A stretch of 64,000 nucleotides of DNA from Zopfochytrium polystomum (lineage: Eukaryota > Chytridiomycota > Chytridiomycetes > Chytridiales > Chytridiaceae), in contig JAIVFJ010000003.1 of the NCBI GenBank assembly GCA_025765615.1, positions 434,001-498,000 on the forward strand. The letters are read 5' to 3'. Below, in pieces: positions 23,015 to 34,761 of the stretch (its first letter is position 1; every line of letters starts with the position of its first letter). Both the position numbers and the translations under genes were made by a program. The notes under the pieces are model-generated. The model saw only the letters and a program-made list of their open reading frames with translations, ran no database searches and had not been told where the DNA came from.

Positions 23015-23033
23015 AACCAAGTTCTGGGACTGG

Positions 23034-26000
23034 TCATTTAGGGCAGGGAGTTTGTTGTTTCTTGACTGGAGGCAAATATTTGGTGGCGGCGGTCGCGATG
23101 ACAATTCCTGACAACAATGACAATTCACTGCCTCCTAAGGTTCTAAACCAAAGTCCATTGCCACAATAATTACAAAATTTAAAACTCCGCAGCAATCCCA
23201 TCATGATCCGTTGGTCATTTTCGGTCTCCTCCTCATTCAGAGCTTCCGCTGTGAGTGATTTACGATTGCATCCCCTGCAAGATTCCGTCGCCGGCGTTGC
23301 TGCACTCAAGAGGGTCTTCGCGCAACGCTCTTTCACGACGACGTTGGTAATAAGCAGTGAGCAAATCATCTTCATAACAACATACCCCAAGAATGGCCCT
23401 TCGCGCATTTCGCCTTCCAAGGTGATTTGAAAATTATCGGGCTTTTGCAGGCAAGACACTCCTCCCGAGGGGGAAACGCAAGGCTGGATAGTGCAACCCC
23501 TTCATTCTCCGCCTCTTGCAGAACAGAGTTGTAGTCTTGGGCAACGCTGTGGCAGGTCGGGGATGCATTGATACTTTGGATTCCGGAAAATAAGTCCTTC
23601 AAGACGGGAACGGCGTCGTTCATGTCAGAAATGAGACAGTAGTCGGCCAGCAATGTCACGAGCAATAAATCTGAGTCTGGTAGACGTGGTTCAAGTCAGA
23701 GTATGTGAACCATGATTATCTGAAAGAAAATTCAACTACCCGCAAATTCATCGGAACCAAGCACGATCTTTCGGGTCGCCTCGACGACCAACCGCACATA
23801 GATCATCAATAGATGCCTTGAAATGGCAACAATGGCAGCCGTAGCCTTTGCCCGTATCATCTTATCTTTCAAGAAAGGCTAAAAAGAACACTTAGTTTTC
23901 ATTTGAAGTCCAGTCTATTTGAATCTTACCAGACATCTATCATACAAGAAATTAGTTATCCTCAGGCAGTTAAGCTTTCCGCTGCAGGCAAGGAGCATCG
24001 GTGCATGGAGAAGCTCGGTCCTTCGAACCATGTTGGAAAGCCAGAGCAGGAAAACGGTCTTACCCGAGCTGAGCGTTCTGAATGGTTGTCAAAGCGTCGG
24101 TGATGGGAAAGTCAAGAGTCTGGTCAAGGTCGACAAGGGAGTTGAGCAGCAGCGGAAAGAGGGTCGCGTTTCTGTCGGTCTTTCGGACAATTTCGTTGCA
24201 ACAGTAATAGCAGATATCCCAAAGCAGGAAGCCAGTCGACTTCTGCAAGACTGCATAAGGGTTAGCCTGTTTCTTCCCACTTTGATTGAAATGCTCACGG
24301 ATGTGGGAATCACTGATGTAATTCGTAAGCTGCTGTTGGAGGGATTTCTCTGTTTCTTCGTCGTCCTCAGTATATATTCTCTGGAGAAGAATGAACGAAA
24401 TGTCGACCGCTGGTGTTCGGTATTCCAGGTCCGTACATTCAACTCTGAGGGTATTGCTTAGTAAGAAGGAGATGCCGGGGGTACATACGTGTATATGATA
24501 GCATCAAATAGATCATTGCAGGAACGATCCGCTCCGTAAAATCGAAGGAATTTTCCTCCCACAAGGCCGCCACCTCTACCCAGGGGTCTGTCAGCATCAT
24601 TTTCCTCACCGTCCTCCTCCCCGGCGTCATTTGAATCTTGAAGCTCGGTGGAAAACTCAAGCACTTCTCGTGCTATCCTCAACGAGTTATCTTCAATGAC
24701 TTCTAAAGCACCGTTGACATGCGCAACTGTCAGGGCTGACCCTTCTGGAGTGTAAATACGGAGCTCTTCTCCCAGCGCACTCCAAACAAGACCTAAATGG
24801 AGATGAGCAGTAAGCTTTACCGTTTAGATATCATGGTGAGAGTACATACTGCTGGCAGGCATTTTGACTGGCAAGTTTACCGTAGAGAGCTCCTCTTTGC
24901 TCGGTTCGGCAGAAAGGTCCGACGGTGGAACCCACACCACAATGGTGCTTCCCTTCGACAAAGCAAGCCTGGGGTATTCGTTCTTACGCGTGTAAGCTGA
25001 CAAAATGACTTGGGGAAGAATTACCTCTGGAACGCAGAATCTCATTGTTGAAATTGGCCGGCGGTCGATTCCGGACAAATTGCGAAAGACGGTTATGTCG
25101 TCGAGAGCGGTGGCTCTCATTGAAATTTTGTGGACAAATGATTCGCCGCTGGAATAACAAGATGCAAGAAAACATGCTGTACATGATTGGTTGCTGCGGT
25201 CGAAAAGGCTACGGTACTTACAAGACAGTTCACCCTCCTGAAACCATGGAGATATCGACAATAAATTCACCCAAGCCTCTGATGGCTGAATCGACGTCAA
25301 AAACTCAGTAGAGTGAGATGATCTCGTGAATCTTTTTGAAGCCTTAAGTGATATGGCATTGACCAGAAGGGTTACACTAACGTCCACACGAAGATCGTCC
25401 CATCTTTGGATCCTGTTACCAGAAGGCAGGCTGATTCATTAACTGTGTCTCCATAAAAGAGCATTTCGGACCACGCCAGTGCTAAAGAAGAGTCAGCGTT
25501 GGTGGATTAGCGTGCTGCGTACAGAGGGTTTCGATCCGATTTGTTCTTGCCCATTTCGACTTTGGCTTGGCCCTGTCTCGTTCGCAGATGCTCAGTAACT
25601 GTTCGGAAACGTCGCAAATCTAAAACTTCGTCAGGAACAACAATCGCTGTAGCAAACGTACCATGTGCCAGACTGATTTTGCGGGGTTCCCAGCCGCCTC
25701 GAATATTCCAACGTGATGGCTGGTTGTAGCGGCCGCGATCACCGGCCTTTTAACGACACCATAAGCTCAGAGGTGTCAACGTAACTTTAAACAACGCACC
25801 CAAACGAGCGAGAGCAACCGACGGGTGACCAGCACATGCAGCGAAATTGCTCGTCGGCTGCGTCGGCTGACCGGACCTCCCAGTCTAATTCCAACAGTTG
25901 TAGAAAAAGGTGAAATTACACTGAACAGCTACTTACCGTCGTCCAACGGAGCAGAGACTACGTAAGACGTGGACTTTTGCTTTTTCTTCGTCAATAGGTC

Positions 26001-26263
26001 AACCGTTACCAGAGTCCTGTCCATTTCGACCTTCGACGTTCGCGTCTTGGTGCACCATTTTGGGGACTGGGATAACCTGTCAGAAAGATTCGAGGGGAGG
26101 GGGGGCGGCGAGGAATGACGCATGCTCAAACTAAAGCACTTACTAGTATGACGATGGCCTTTGCGGTGAGCGCGGCAATCTGGTTGTCGGGCGACCAGTG
26201 AAGGGCTGAGATGTGGGTTGGCGCAGACTGGAGCTTTGTGACGGCCGCCACAATGCCCTCCAT
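23034..26263 (-). CDS. TFIIIC WD40/zinc-finger subunit (TFIIIC90-like)
   Basis: Likely subunit of RNA polymerase III factor TFIIIC, acting at tRNA and other class III promoters. It starts at ATG 26263 (MEGIVAAVTKLQSAPTHISA) and has many short exons. N-terminal WD40-like pieces: ISALHWSPDNQIAALTAKAI, FRCMCWSPVGCSRS, PVIAAATTSHHVGIFEAAGN, LALAWSEMLFYGDT and LLVTGSKDGTIFVWTL. Around 24950-25110 comes HKISMRATALDDITVFRN and STIVVWVPPSD. The C-terminal zinc-binding part, after splicing, reads EECLACKSPIIF, KCAKGHSW|RCAKTLL, ESCRGC and FCNYCGNGLWF, matching the C..C / C..GH.W.RC / C..C spacing of the zf-TFIIIC family. A 32-nt intron (25657-25626) seems needed between KSVWHMV and LDLRRFR. The start codon is only 35 bp from the divergent cyclin L start. 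Confidence 0.78.
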
Positions 26264-26298
26264 GTCAAAAAGCTTGTCGGAGTCCCGTTGCACAAGCA

Positions 26299-27404
26299 AT
26301 GTCCTTGTCGCTCAAGAATGCAGTTGTCCCTCCCTCAGTCCTGGCCGCTGGAGCAACGCCCTCGAGACGCGACGGCATCACAGTAGGTCGGGCAGCCCAC
26401 CTATCGTTGTTGAAACGTGCGCCGACGACATAACCTGTGCCACTCCCGACGCATACTTAATCACAGGGCGGGAGCATTTGCTACGAGTCGAGGGCGCCAG
26501 ATTAATAGCAGAGGTCGGCATTTTACTGCGATTGTGGGTGCCCGGACTTGAACCCTGCCGCAACGCTAATGCTTCTCCGCAGACCACAAACATCGATTGG
26601 GACAGCGCAGATTCTTTTCCAAAGATTCTACTACGTTGCATCATTCCGCGATCACCAACCAAATGTCTGTCGTTCGGACGCTTCTCGCTCAGCTAATTAT
26701 AACTCATGTGGGATCGTAGGACATGGTGTTAGGGTCCATCTTCCTCGCTTCCAAAGCCGAGGAGACGCCACGGAAAATGAAGGACATCATAAATGTCTTC
26801 TTTTTCCTAACCGAAGGACACGACAAGGATGTTGGAGCTGAGGTTCCTTCAAACGTGAGACAAATCAGCTCATTGATGACCTCATGCTGACGGTGAATCG
26901 TTCTGGAGCGCCTGTATGCGCTCAAGGAAGCAATGATCGCAGCGGAGCTGCAGATTCTGGTCAAACTCGGATTCAACGTGCAAGTTCAACATCCTCACGG
27001 CTTTATGATAAACTATTTGCAAAGCTTGGACCTGTCCGATGACAAAGATTTCGCGCAGTTAGCGTGGAATTACTTGAATGATAGGTGCTTTTTTTCGATC
27101 TGGTTATTAGAAGCACTCACATGATCTTTGCATTCCAGCATGTGGACAGAAATCGTCGCAATATACCAGCCTCACGTTATTGCATGCGGCGCCATTCTGC
27201 TGGCATCACGCGTTCGAAAAATTCGTCTGCCCTCGCAACCTCCGTGGTGGGAGCTTTTCGATGCGAGAATGGAAGATAATGAGCAATTTTTGCCGGCTCT
27301 GTATGTGTCGTCCGTACTTACCGAGTTTCTATTCCGCTCCTGCACATTTAGAGATTGTTTGCGAGCATTTAATCGCGTTGTACCAATTGATGAGTACTGT
27401 TTGA
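26299..27404 (+). CDS. Cyclin L-type transcription/splicing cyclin
   Basis: Partner of a CDK11-type kinase acting in transcription and splicing. The ATG at 26299 begins MSLSLKNAVVPPSV, followed by TPSRRDGIT; the frame is joined by short GT-AG introns. The cyclin box has LLRVEGARLIAEVGILLRLP, QTSIGTAQILFQRFYYVASF, DMVLGSIFLASKAEETPRKM, MIAAELQILVKLGFNVQVQH, PHGFMINYLQSLDL, FAQLAWNYLND and QPHVIACGAILLASRV. The HPH and AWNYLND segments favour cyclin L over cyclin K/T. The 3' end is uncertain. One frame gives EIVCEHLIALYQLMSTV then TGA at 27402-27404, which fits the family helix but needs an intron of unclear donor. The other frame stays open to about 27687 and runs into the BET gene. Families often carry an RS tail, absent in the short model. 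Confidence 0.8.
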
Positions 27405-27490
27405 ATGTCTATAATGGCAAATGGGTGGCATGCACCAATTGTTCGGACACTAAATTTTTGAAATTCGTTCTCCGACAAAATCTGGAACCC

Positions 27491-29822
27491 ATGAGCAACG
27501 AGTGGATTGGGCCAGAGCCAACCACGGCATCGGCAGATACCACGGCCGGCTCAAACTGCCTCCCCGATCCACTTCAGTTCAAGCATAGCCTCCCCGACAC
27601 TGGTGAGCAGCCAAACGACCGTGAGCCTCCAGTTGCCAGAAAGCGTCTCCACGGTCGCGAGACCAGCCCAGAGAACACCACTGACAAGTAATGTCACGAG
27701 TGTGTTGGGTCTATTCACCAACTGATCTTTGCGGGTCATAGTTGCAGTGATAACCTTCGTAAGCGGATCAAGGTTCTCAAAGACGACCATGACACTTCGC
27801 TGAAACGCGAACCCTCTGCGTGTGCGTGCGAAGGCGGAATCAGGATGGAACCTGCCAACCTTCCATCGGCCGAACCGTTAATCGGTTTGGTGAATGCTCC
27901 CACACAACCGGAAGGGAAGACTGTCGCTTTAAACGCGGATGCCACGATTCGCTGTGAAGCACCAGAAATCCAAATCTGCGAAACTCCGTTCAATGCAAAA
28001 GCGGTAAATAACACGTGTTTACCATTGCATTCCCGACCATGACTCCTCACTTTTTGCCTCAAACAAAGGTGGCATGCTCGACGGAAACTCAAGAAACGGC
28101 GCTGGATTCGGTGCAACTGAGTTTTTGCGACAAAGTGCTCAAGAATGCCAAACGCTTGAAGGATGCGCCTCCGTTCCTTCACCCAGTTGACCCAGTTCTG
28201 CTTGGAATTCCGAACTACGTGGATGTAATCAAATGTCCCATGGATCTTTCGACGATTCAAAGGAGACTTTCGACCTGCTTTTACAAAAGGCAAACCGAGT
28301 TTATGAATGACCTCAGCTTGATGTTTTCAAATTGTTACCTATTTAATGGACGCGACTCTTTGATCGGACATATGGCGCAAAAGTTAGAGCACTACTTTCA
28401 AAATCAGATGAAGGGCCTTCCAACAAGAGTAAGTAGTGCACGATGGGTCAAGAGTCAAGCTAAAGTAGAAAGCAACAGACTGAAGGCTATCCAAGCCTCA
28501 GCAGAAAGGTTTGTCAACTCCGGGTCTCACTTGAATTCTTAGACTGAACGAACTTGTCCGCAGAAGCTCAGTGCAATACATGCAACGCCTGATTCTAAAC
28601 CACGAATCCGTGGTGCAGCTATCGCCTCTCCGAAGAAGGCAGCAACGCCGAAACGAATTAGAAAGCCTCCGCCAGTTAGCGAAAGGGCCGTCTTTAGATT
28701 CGCAACAACACTTCTCCGCGAGTTAAAAACAAAGCACTATTCCATCAGTTACCCTTTTCTTGCACCGGTCGATCCAATACGGCTGGGCATCCCGTACGTA
28801 CCCACTTGTGATAAAAAACCCAATGGACTTTGGAATGATGTTGCGAAAATTGGATTCGGGGCAGTATGCAACGCCAGCAGACTTTGAGGCCGATGCACGA
28901 TTGGTTTTTACCAACTGCTACACGTTCAATGCTCCCGAATCTGAAGTGTACAACCTTTGCCGACGGGTTGAAGCTATCTTCAACCAAAAATGGAGCAGGC
29001 GGCCAGTACCTACGACCGAACCAAAGAGTGTCAGAACAACCAGATTAAAGCCACTTCGTCCACAAGCGCAGCCGAGGGAAGTGCCAATGGTAGCCGCTGC
29101 CTCGGAACCCCCGCCGCAATCCGTGGCGACCGTGGCGTCTTCCCCTGAAATCACCTCTGAGAGTGCATCGTCCACTGATTCCGAAAGCCGATGATGACAG
29201 CGACAGCGACAACGACATCGGTAAGCAGAAACCTCGAGTTGTTCAGCTACGTAATTGATGTGAGACAAAGATTTCAACGAAATCCTTTCCATAATGAGTA
29301 TGAAGCGCAAATTTAGTCGGCTACTTCGGCAACAAGAAAGCAGAGGAGAAGGGGCTCGGTCGTTCTTCATCGGGTGCAAAGCTCGCACGTGAGAAGCAAA
29401 AAGGCATCTAAGTCAAAGGCGAAGTCAAAGCACAACATACCAAATTTTTTGGGTTCTCCGACACCACGGTCGAAGACAGACAAGAAGCCCTCGCGCAGAA
29501 CACGGCCAAGCGAGGAGTCGATGGTTTCGTCCGGTGCCATTCGCGAGTTGACACACGCAGAGAAACAAGAGCTGAGCAAAGGCATCGGCGAACTGGATTC
29601 TGATAAGCTGGAAGTGGTTTATCACATAATTCGGGCTAGCTTGCCCAGCCTCGATGTGGTAAGAACCAGTCTCGACAGTTTTCTTGCGTCTAACCTTTGG
29701 AAAACAGCAAGCGGTTGGTGCGGATGAAATCGAGGTGGACTATAGATACTCTCGACCGTGCAACAGCGTTCAGGCTTTACACATTCGTCCAAAGTGTGAC
29801 GGGCTCCCAGCAACTGTCCTAG
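27491..29822 (+). CDS. BET double-bromodomain/ET protein with several +1 frame breaks
   Basis: Reader of acetylated histones (Bdf1/BRD family). Proposed start ATG 27491 (MSNEWIGPEPTTASAD); exons include about 27491-27687, 27742-28003, 28069-28428 and from 28564. Bromodomain 1: FLHPVDPVLLGIPNYVDVIK, then PMDLSTIQRRL. Bromodomain 2: SYPFLAPVDPIRLGIP, then YPLVIKNPMDFGMMLRKLDS and LVFTNCYTFNAPESEVYN. The C-terminal ET domain: LTHAEKQELSKGIGELDSDK, LEVVYHIIRASLPSLDV, then EIEVD and IDTLDRATAFRLYTFVQS. The frame changes by exactly +1 inside bromodomain 2 (28798) and inside the ET domain (29741). Two further +1 shifts are likely in the linker (about 29189 and 29400). No GT-AG intron explains the first two. 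The gene may be a pseudogene, carry assembly errors or be recoded. It may also be joined to cyclin L upstream. Confidence 0.8.
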
Positions 29823-30077
29823 TCTTCTTCCAGTTCATCAGAGAGTGGAAAATTGCAGGAAAATAGTAACAGCACTTTGATACTATGAATGAAAAAATTG
29901 CTAATCCATGCATATGGCGATTTCGCATTAAATCTCAGAAATACCGAATGCGATTAGTGGAGGCTTTTTAGTTGCGTAGGAACTATACTATACTACTGAA
30001 GGAAAGTAATGGAATAAAGGAGGAATTAGTCGTGTGGTTGGGGAGATCTTGGTTGTGAAAAATATTGTCCGTTGAGA

Positions 30078-31327
30078 ATGGGGCCAAAGAAGCCTGGGAG
30101 CGCAAAGAAGAAAAATGCAAATGGAAAAGCAGGCGCCGCAGGTAGTCGCTTGCGAAGGCTCCTTGCTGAGACTCATTGATTTCAAGGTTCATCTGCGGCA
30201 GAGCAGGAGGCCGTGGAAAAACTAGCAAAGTCTGGAGTAGAGATCGACATTCTCCAACGAGAGCTCGGTTTGTGGCTGGCACTTCGGTGCCGCCGAGGAT
30301 CTCCTAACCCCAACAAAACCCATTCCAAGATCATTCCAATAGCCTCGCTGAGCGACTTAAATTTAGAAACTATGACCAAAAGTCGGTGATTAGAGCAGCT
30401 CAATGAAAAGCTTGTGTTAAAGTCAATGGATCGAATCGACGTCACATCTGGTAATTCATTTGGAACACCGAGCCCTTACCTGAGGAACTGCAAAACCAGA
30501 CATGACTCGGCAGTACAAAACCATGCAAGCAGAAATGACAGTGCGCATTCAGAGCCTTGAGGCGCAGGTGGCGGAATTAAAAACTAAGTTATGTATGTAT
30601 TATTGACAGTGGATCCTATTCATTCCATCCTATTCATCCCATCCTATTCATTCCAATCTAATGATTCGGGGAATCAAGCAATGACACAGAAAGCGGCACA
30701 GGATGCCGCATTGGAGTACCAGAAAGTTATTGAGCAAAAAGATGAAATCATTGAAGAACAGAACATCAAGATGGGTTACATGTCTTCGGAGTTCGAGAAC
30801 ATGCTCAACGTGCGCGACACTTTTGTGAAACTTTCGCTGACTACGAACATATCTTTGTGTCCAATTATTGCTTGCAGGAAACGTTGTCCAAAATGTCACG
30901 CAAGCTGGACGCCGTGTCGCAGCGGTGGAAAGAGAACGATACAATGCATCTTTCGGAAAGCAACTCCCGTCGCCTTGCAGATTTTCACTTGAGCCGGCTG
31001 ACGTCCAGAGGAGATCAGCATCACCAACAGCACCAGCAGCAACAACCACCGCAACACCAAATGCAGCAGCCCGTGTCGCAGCAGCAGCAGCAACAGCAAC
31101 ATCAGCAGAGGCCAGCAGTCCCGACCAGGACCACACGCGTCTCAAAGTGGAGGCGGCGGCCGCTGAAACATGTGCGGAGAGGAGGAGAGAGAGAAGAGAA
31201 GGGAGAGGAGTGCGTCTGTGTGTGCGTGCGTGCGTGCGTGCGTGTGTCCGCAATGTGTGTTACGCGCTCTCCTGTTTCAGGGCGTTCATGTCTAGTGAGG
31301 TCCGTGTTTTTGTCGGATGGGTTTTGA
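30078..31327 (+). CDS. DRC12: Dynein regulatory complex subunit 12 (CCDC153-like)
   Basis: Small coiled-coil protein of the nexin-dynein regulatory complex in motile flagella. It starts at ATG 30078 (MGPKKPGSAKKKNANGKAG, the lysine-rich start seen in this family). Exons: 30078-30141, 30187-30267, 30394-30450, 30500-30592, 30679 onward, and one from about 30891. After splicing it reads EIDILQRELEQLNEKLVLKS, DMTRQYKTMQAEMTVRIQSL, AALEYQKVIEQKDEIIEEQN, MGYMSSEFENMLN and ETLSKMSRKLDAVSQRWKEN: near-continuous heptads. The conserved part ends around LADFHLSRLTSR. The frame then stays open through a CAG/CAA polyQ stretch and a GTGC microsatellite to 31327, so the real C-terminus may be earlier or spliced. 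An apparent in-frame TGA at 30387 falls in an intron. Confidence 0.8.
30614..30655. repeat. Short tandem repeat inside a DRC12 intron
   Basis: Three imperfect copies of a ~14-bp unit (CCTATTCATTCCAT-like) lie within the intron between 30592 and 30679. Confidence 0.75.
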
Positions 31328-31430
31328 GCAAGAACTTGTCGCCACCAGTCATCGTCCAACAGGCTGAGCCGAGTTGGAAACGTTGTTGGCACACATACCC
31401 TATCACCCCGATTCTCCTCACTACTTTTGC

Positions 31431-34400
31431 ATGAGCAGCAGCAGCACAGGAGGTCTCGGGAGCAGCACGAGCAGGGCCTCAGGCAGCGGCATTGTGTCCG
31501 CTGTGCCCCCCTCGCCCTATCACCCGCTCGGATTGAACAAGCCACGCCTAAAGTCAACCCTCATCGCACCGCCACGACCCGTCGATCTTCCCAGCCTTAA
31601 ATCGAAAGAGTCCTCTGGCCTCCCAATCGCTTTTAGGTGCTCTCGTCGCGCCTGTCCAACTCGTCCCTCTCTAAGAACCCCCTCAGCTCCTCTTCCTCGT
31701 CGGCTTCTTTGAATGCATCTCCTTCGTCTTCATCACCGTCTTCTGGGGCGACAAACTCCGACCCGACGGCGCCGGCGCCTTCTCCGTGGAGTCGTGTCGC
31801 CAAGCCATCTGCCACAGATAGTGCTGTGGCTTGGACGCCTGCGACCGCACCGGAATCAACAAAATCCGCTCATGCTCGCCCGCCAGGCCGACCTTGGGCC
31901 TCCACAGCAAGCTCTTTGCATTCTCGCAACTCGGTTGCCCTGCAGGAAGAGTTTCCCACCGCGGCAGAAGCCTTTCTGAAGGACAAGGCAAAACAACTTC
32001 AACATCATCATCACCCAGGTACAGTGGCGCTAAAGCACATCAAACGCACCCTGACGTCTTCTCAAAAGCCCCAGCTACTCCTGTCAGTGAACCATCTGCA
32101 ATACCGAATGGCCCCACGTCCACACCAAGCTCGAGGTTTGTACAAAGTCGCACATTCCATCAGTCTTATTCCTTTGGCTAGTGTCGCAGCGTTTTTCGAC
32201 ATGAACATAAGCTCTGCTTGGCTCGACGATGAAGAGATGGACTATTCTCACCTGCCAGTGTTCGAAGATGGAGTGGGTGTCGTTCCCATTGCTCCTGAGG
32301 CCGAACAAGATCCGACTTCCCAGTCGGAAGAAGCAGTACCACTAGCCCTATCCGTCGATTCGACGAGGGATCGGAGAGACACAAGATCAAGGCCTCGTTC
32401 GCCTGAACGAAGCAGAGATGATTCAACTAAGCTCAAAGATCGTGCAAGTCCAAGAGAAGTTGATGTCCCGCCAGAGGACGGCCGGCCATTACCGAAGGAC
32501 GATCCGAATGTTAGTCGAAGTGACGACCTCTTTGAAACCAACGGTAGAGGAGCATTGACCGATTCGCATGAAACTCGACAAGGCCAAAATCATACCGAAC
32601 GCAGCGACTTTGGCGAACGCGATGATCGTCATTCGAACTGGCGCTCGTCTGGCGCTGCTCCAAACTCCTACGATGAGCCTAAATTCGTGCTTGGTGGCCA
32701 CTTTGATGCTTCCGCTAGGGATATGTATAATAATGCGGAGAGACGCGACAGATCTCATAATAAGTTTGACGACTTTCGTGGAAGAGCTCAATATGATAGC
32801 CGTGTGGGAAGCGATAGGGGATTCCGACAGGAACGGGACCTTTCTTTCAGTGAACGAGACTATGGGCGGAGACACATGCATGACCTGGATCGAGGCAACG
32901 ATCGTGGACACGATAGGGCCTTCGATAGGGAAAGGGATCACGCTTTCCGGGTACGTGGTTATGACGATCGCGATAAAGAGCGGGGTTACGGTTTTAGCAG
33001 AGACCGTGATCGGGACGACCTCTTGCGGGATATGAGTGCCAATTGGCGGGAGCGGCGGGTGGTTGAACGGCCGTACGACATAGATTCTCGTACAAACGAA
33101 AAGGACAAACGAAATGGCAGTCGCCCAGCTTCGTATCATGGCAGCTACAAAAGCAGCGATGGGTTTGATTCCCTAGACCGGCGACGAGACTCAGGGCGAC
33201 CGCCTTCAGAAGGACTACGCAGACGGGATTCTTTTCGGTCCGACTTCAGTGGCTTCGACAGCACCTGGTCCAATCGGAGTGTGAGCTCTTCCCGCGAAGC
33301 TGATCTTCCCGGTGCTTCTTTGCAGTCTGACGTCTTGCCCGAGCGGAAACCACCCTCAAATGATGATGCAAAGGATGTTATCCCGACTCCAGCAGCTCAG
33401 GCAGATCCCGAGGCAGGAGGTATTTCCAACCCACTATCGTCTAGTAGTGACCCAGCAAATCACCGCCTTGAAGATGTCGAGTCAGGAGCCCAAACACTGA
33501 TTGTAACCGACGTTGGGGTGCACGCTGAGAAGAAGGTAGACTCGTTGAGGTCCAACGACTCGGCTACTACTGGGGCTTCGCCGAAAAGCAGTTCTGTAGA
33601 GCCTTCGACAAGACCAACGGACAAGCATTCCAGCACGAGCCCGCAGATGTCGTCAAGACCGTCAAAAGATGCCTTGAGCTGGAGACGGAAGGATCCGCTG
33701 CCACCTGTTTCGGAGTCAACCCTTCCGAACTCGGAGATCTCCAGCCAACACGGACCTCGGCAAGTGCCGATATCGATTCTGCAAAAGAAACCAGCTCTCG
33801 TAGCCTCTTCAGTATCTTCTCAATCTACTGAAATATCCCTTTCCCCCACAAATCGTTTGGATTTGCGTCAGGAATCCGCTTCCGAAGAGGCCGATGCTCA
33901 ATCGAATGCACGGCCTCATGCGGCTGGATTGAAGCTTTTGGAGAAGAACCCAACCCAAATTTCAAAGAAGCATTCAACCTCGTCGCTGAGCCATTCGGAT
34001 CGACCCCGTCCTGCTTCAAAACTGCGTGATGAAGATTTTCTCGCGGTCATGTCCCAAATCAGAACTATGATTGGTGAAGCGAACGAGGATGGCCGGGTAT
34101 CAACCGCGACCTCCCCGCAGTCTTCAACCGCATCAACGCCAATACCCGCACGCCGACGAGACGAGTCCCCAACTGGTGTTGTTCCGTCTAGCGTTCTGTC
34201 AGCCGAAGAGAAGCGAGGTGTTAAAGCGAAAGGTTTTCCACAGCGCGCTACGAAAGCTGAGCGGATAGGCAATTGGCGTGAGAAATCAGCGTTGGGAAGC
34301 AGCAGCCCTGAAAATGGACAAGGAGGCGAGACAGCGCTGAACCAGTCAACGGCTGCAGCCACGACGGTTGAGAAAGGCGATCCCGTCGAGCACACTCACG

Positions 34401-34761
34401 CAGTAGGGCAATCGGGTCACAATACGAGGGTCGTAACGGGAATTCTGAAGCCGGAACGAAGTCCTTCAAACGTCGCTCCAGACACGCCGATTGTTCACAC
34501 AGTGAGTACCAACGTCCACTGCTGCTTAGGCCGACCTAACGCTGTTTTTGGTAACTTTCTTAGAACCAAGGGACTCCGCCGCCGAATGCCCCACCTCAAG
34601 ATCAGGAGGTTTACACTTTCCCATTCCCTCCAAATGCGTGGCAGTTCCAACTCGACCCTAACGCTCGCCCTTCGCCACCGCCGCACCAGCCGCAATCGAA
34701 CCATTATTCTTTGCCACCTATGCTCGTTGTGCACCCTGCCCTTTACACAATAAAGCACTGA
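31431..34761 (+). CDS. Large disordered R/D/S-rich protein, BAT2/PRRC2-like N-terminus
   Basis: The proposed start ATG 31431 opens MSSSSTGGLGSS, followed by GLNKPRLKSTLIAPPRPVDL and PSLKSKES, which resembles the BAT2/PRRC2 N-terminal motif (PRPVNLPSL). A second frame entered near 31637 is serine-rich, then carries PWSRVAKPSATDSAVAW, SVALQEEFPTAAEAFL and SSAWLDDEEMDYSHLPVFED, again like BAT2/PRRC2. The middle (about 32340-33200) is dense in RD/RG/DR pairs (RDYGRRHMHDLDRGNDRG), an RNA-binding-like low-complexity region. The last intron (34502-34564) leads to NQGTPPPNAPPQDQ, QNHYSLPPML-like P/Q-rich sequence and the stop TGA at 34759-34761. The splice linking the first two frames near 31590-31637 is not settled. 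PRRC2 proteins act in stress-granule and translation biology; for this gene that is inference. Confidence 0.6.

Noticed and set aside
26010..26085. Apparent frameshift in the TFIIIC gene between VIPVPKMVHQD and SKVEMDRTLV
   Set aside because: An alternative acceptor ten bases downstream (GTTATCCCAG|TCC) keeps a single open frame, so ordinary splicing explains it.
28789..28870. GTACGT...GGGCAG segment in bromodomain 2 as an intron that would remove the frame clash
   Set aside because: It would delete the conserved YPLVIKNPMDFGMMLRKL core and lead into a non-homologous frame.
30361..30400. In-frame TGA in DRC12 (possible selenocysteine or recoding)
   Set aside because: The TGA lies inside an intron 30268-30393. 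Splicing GAGCTCG to AGCAGCTC gives a continuous coiled coil.
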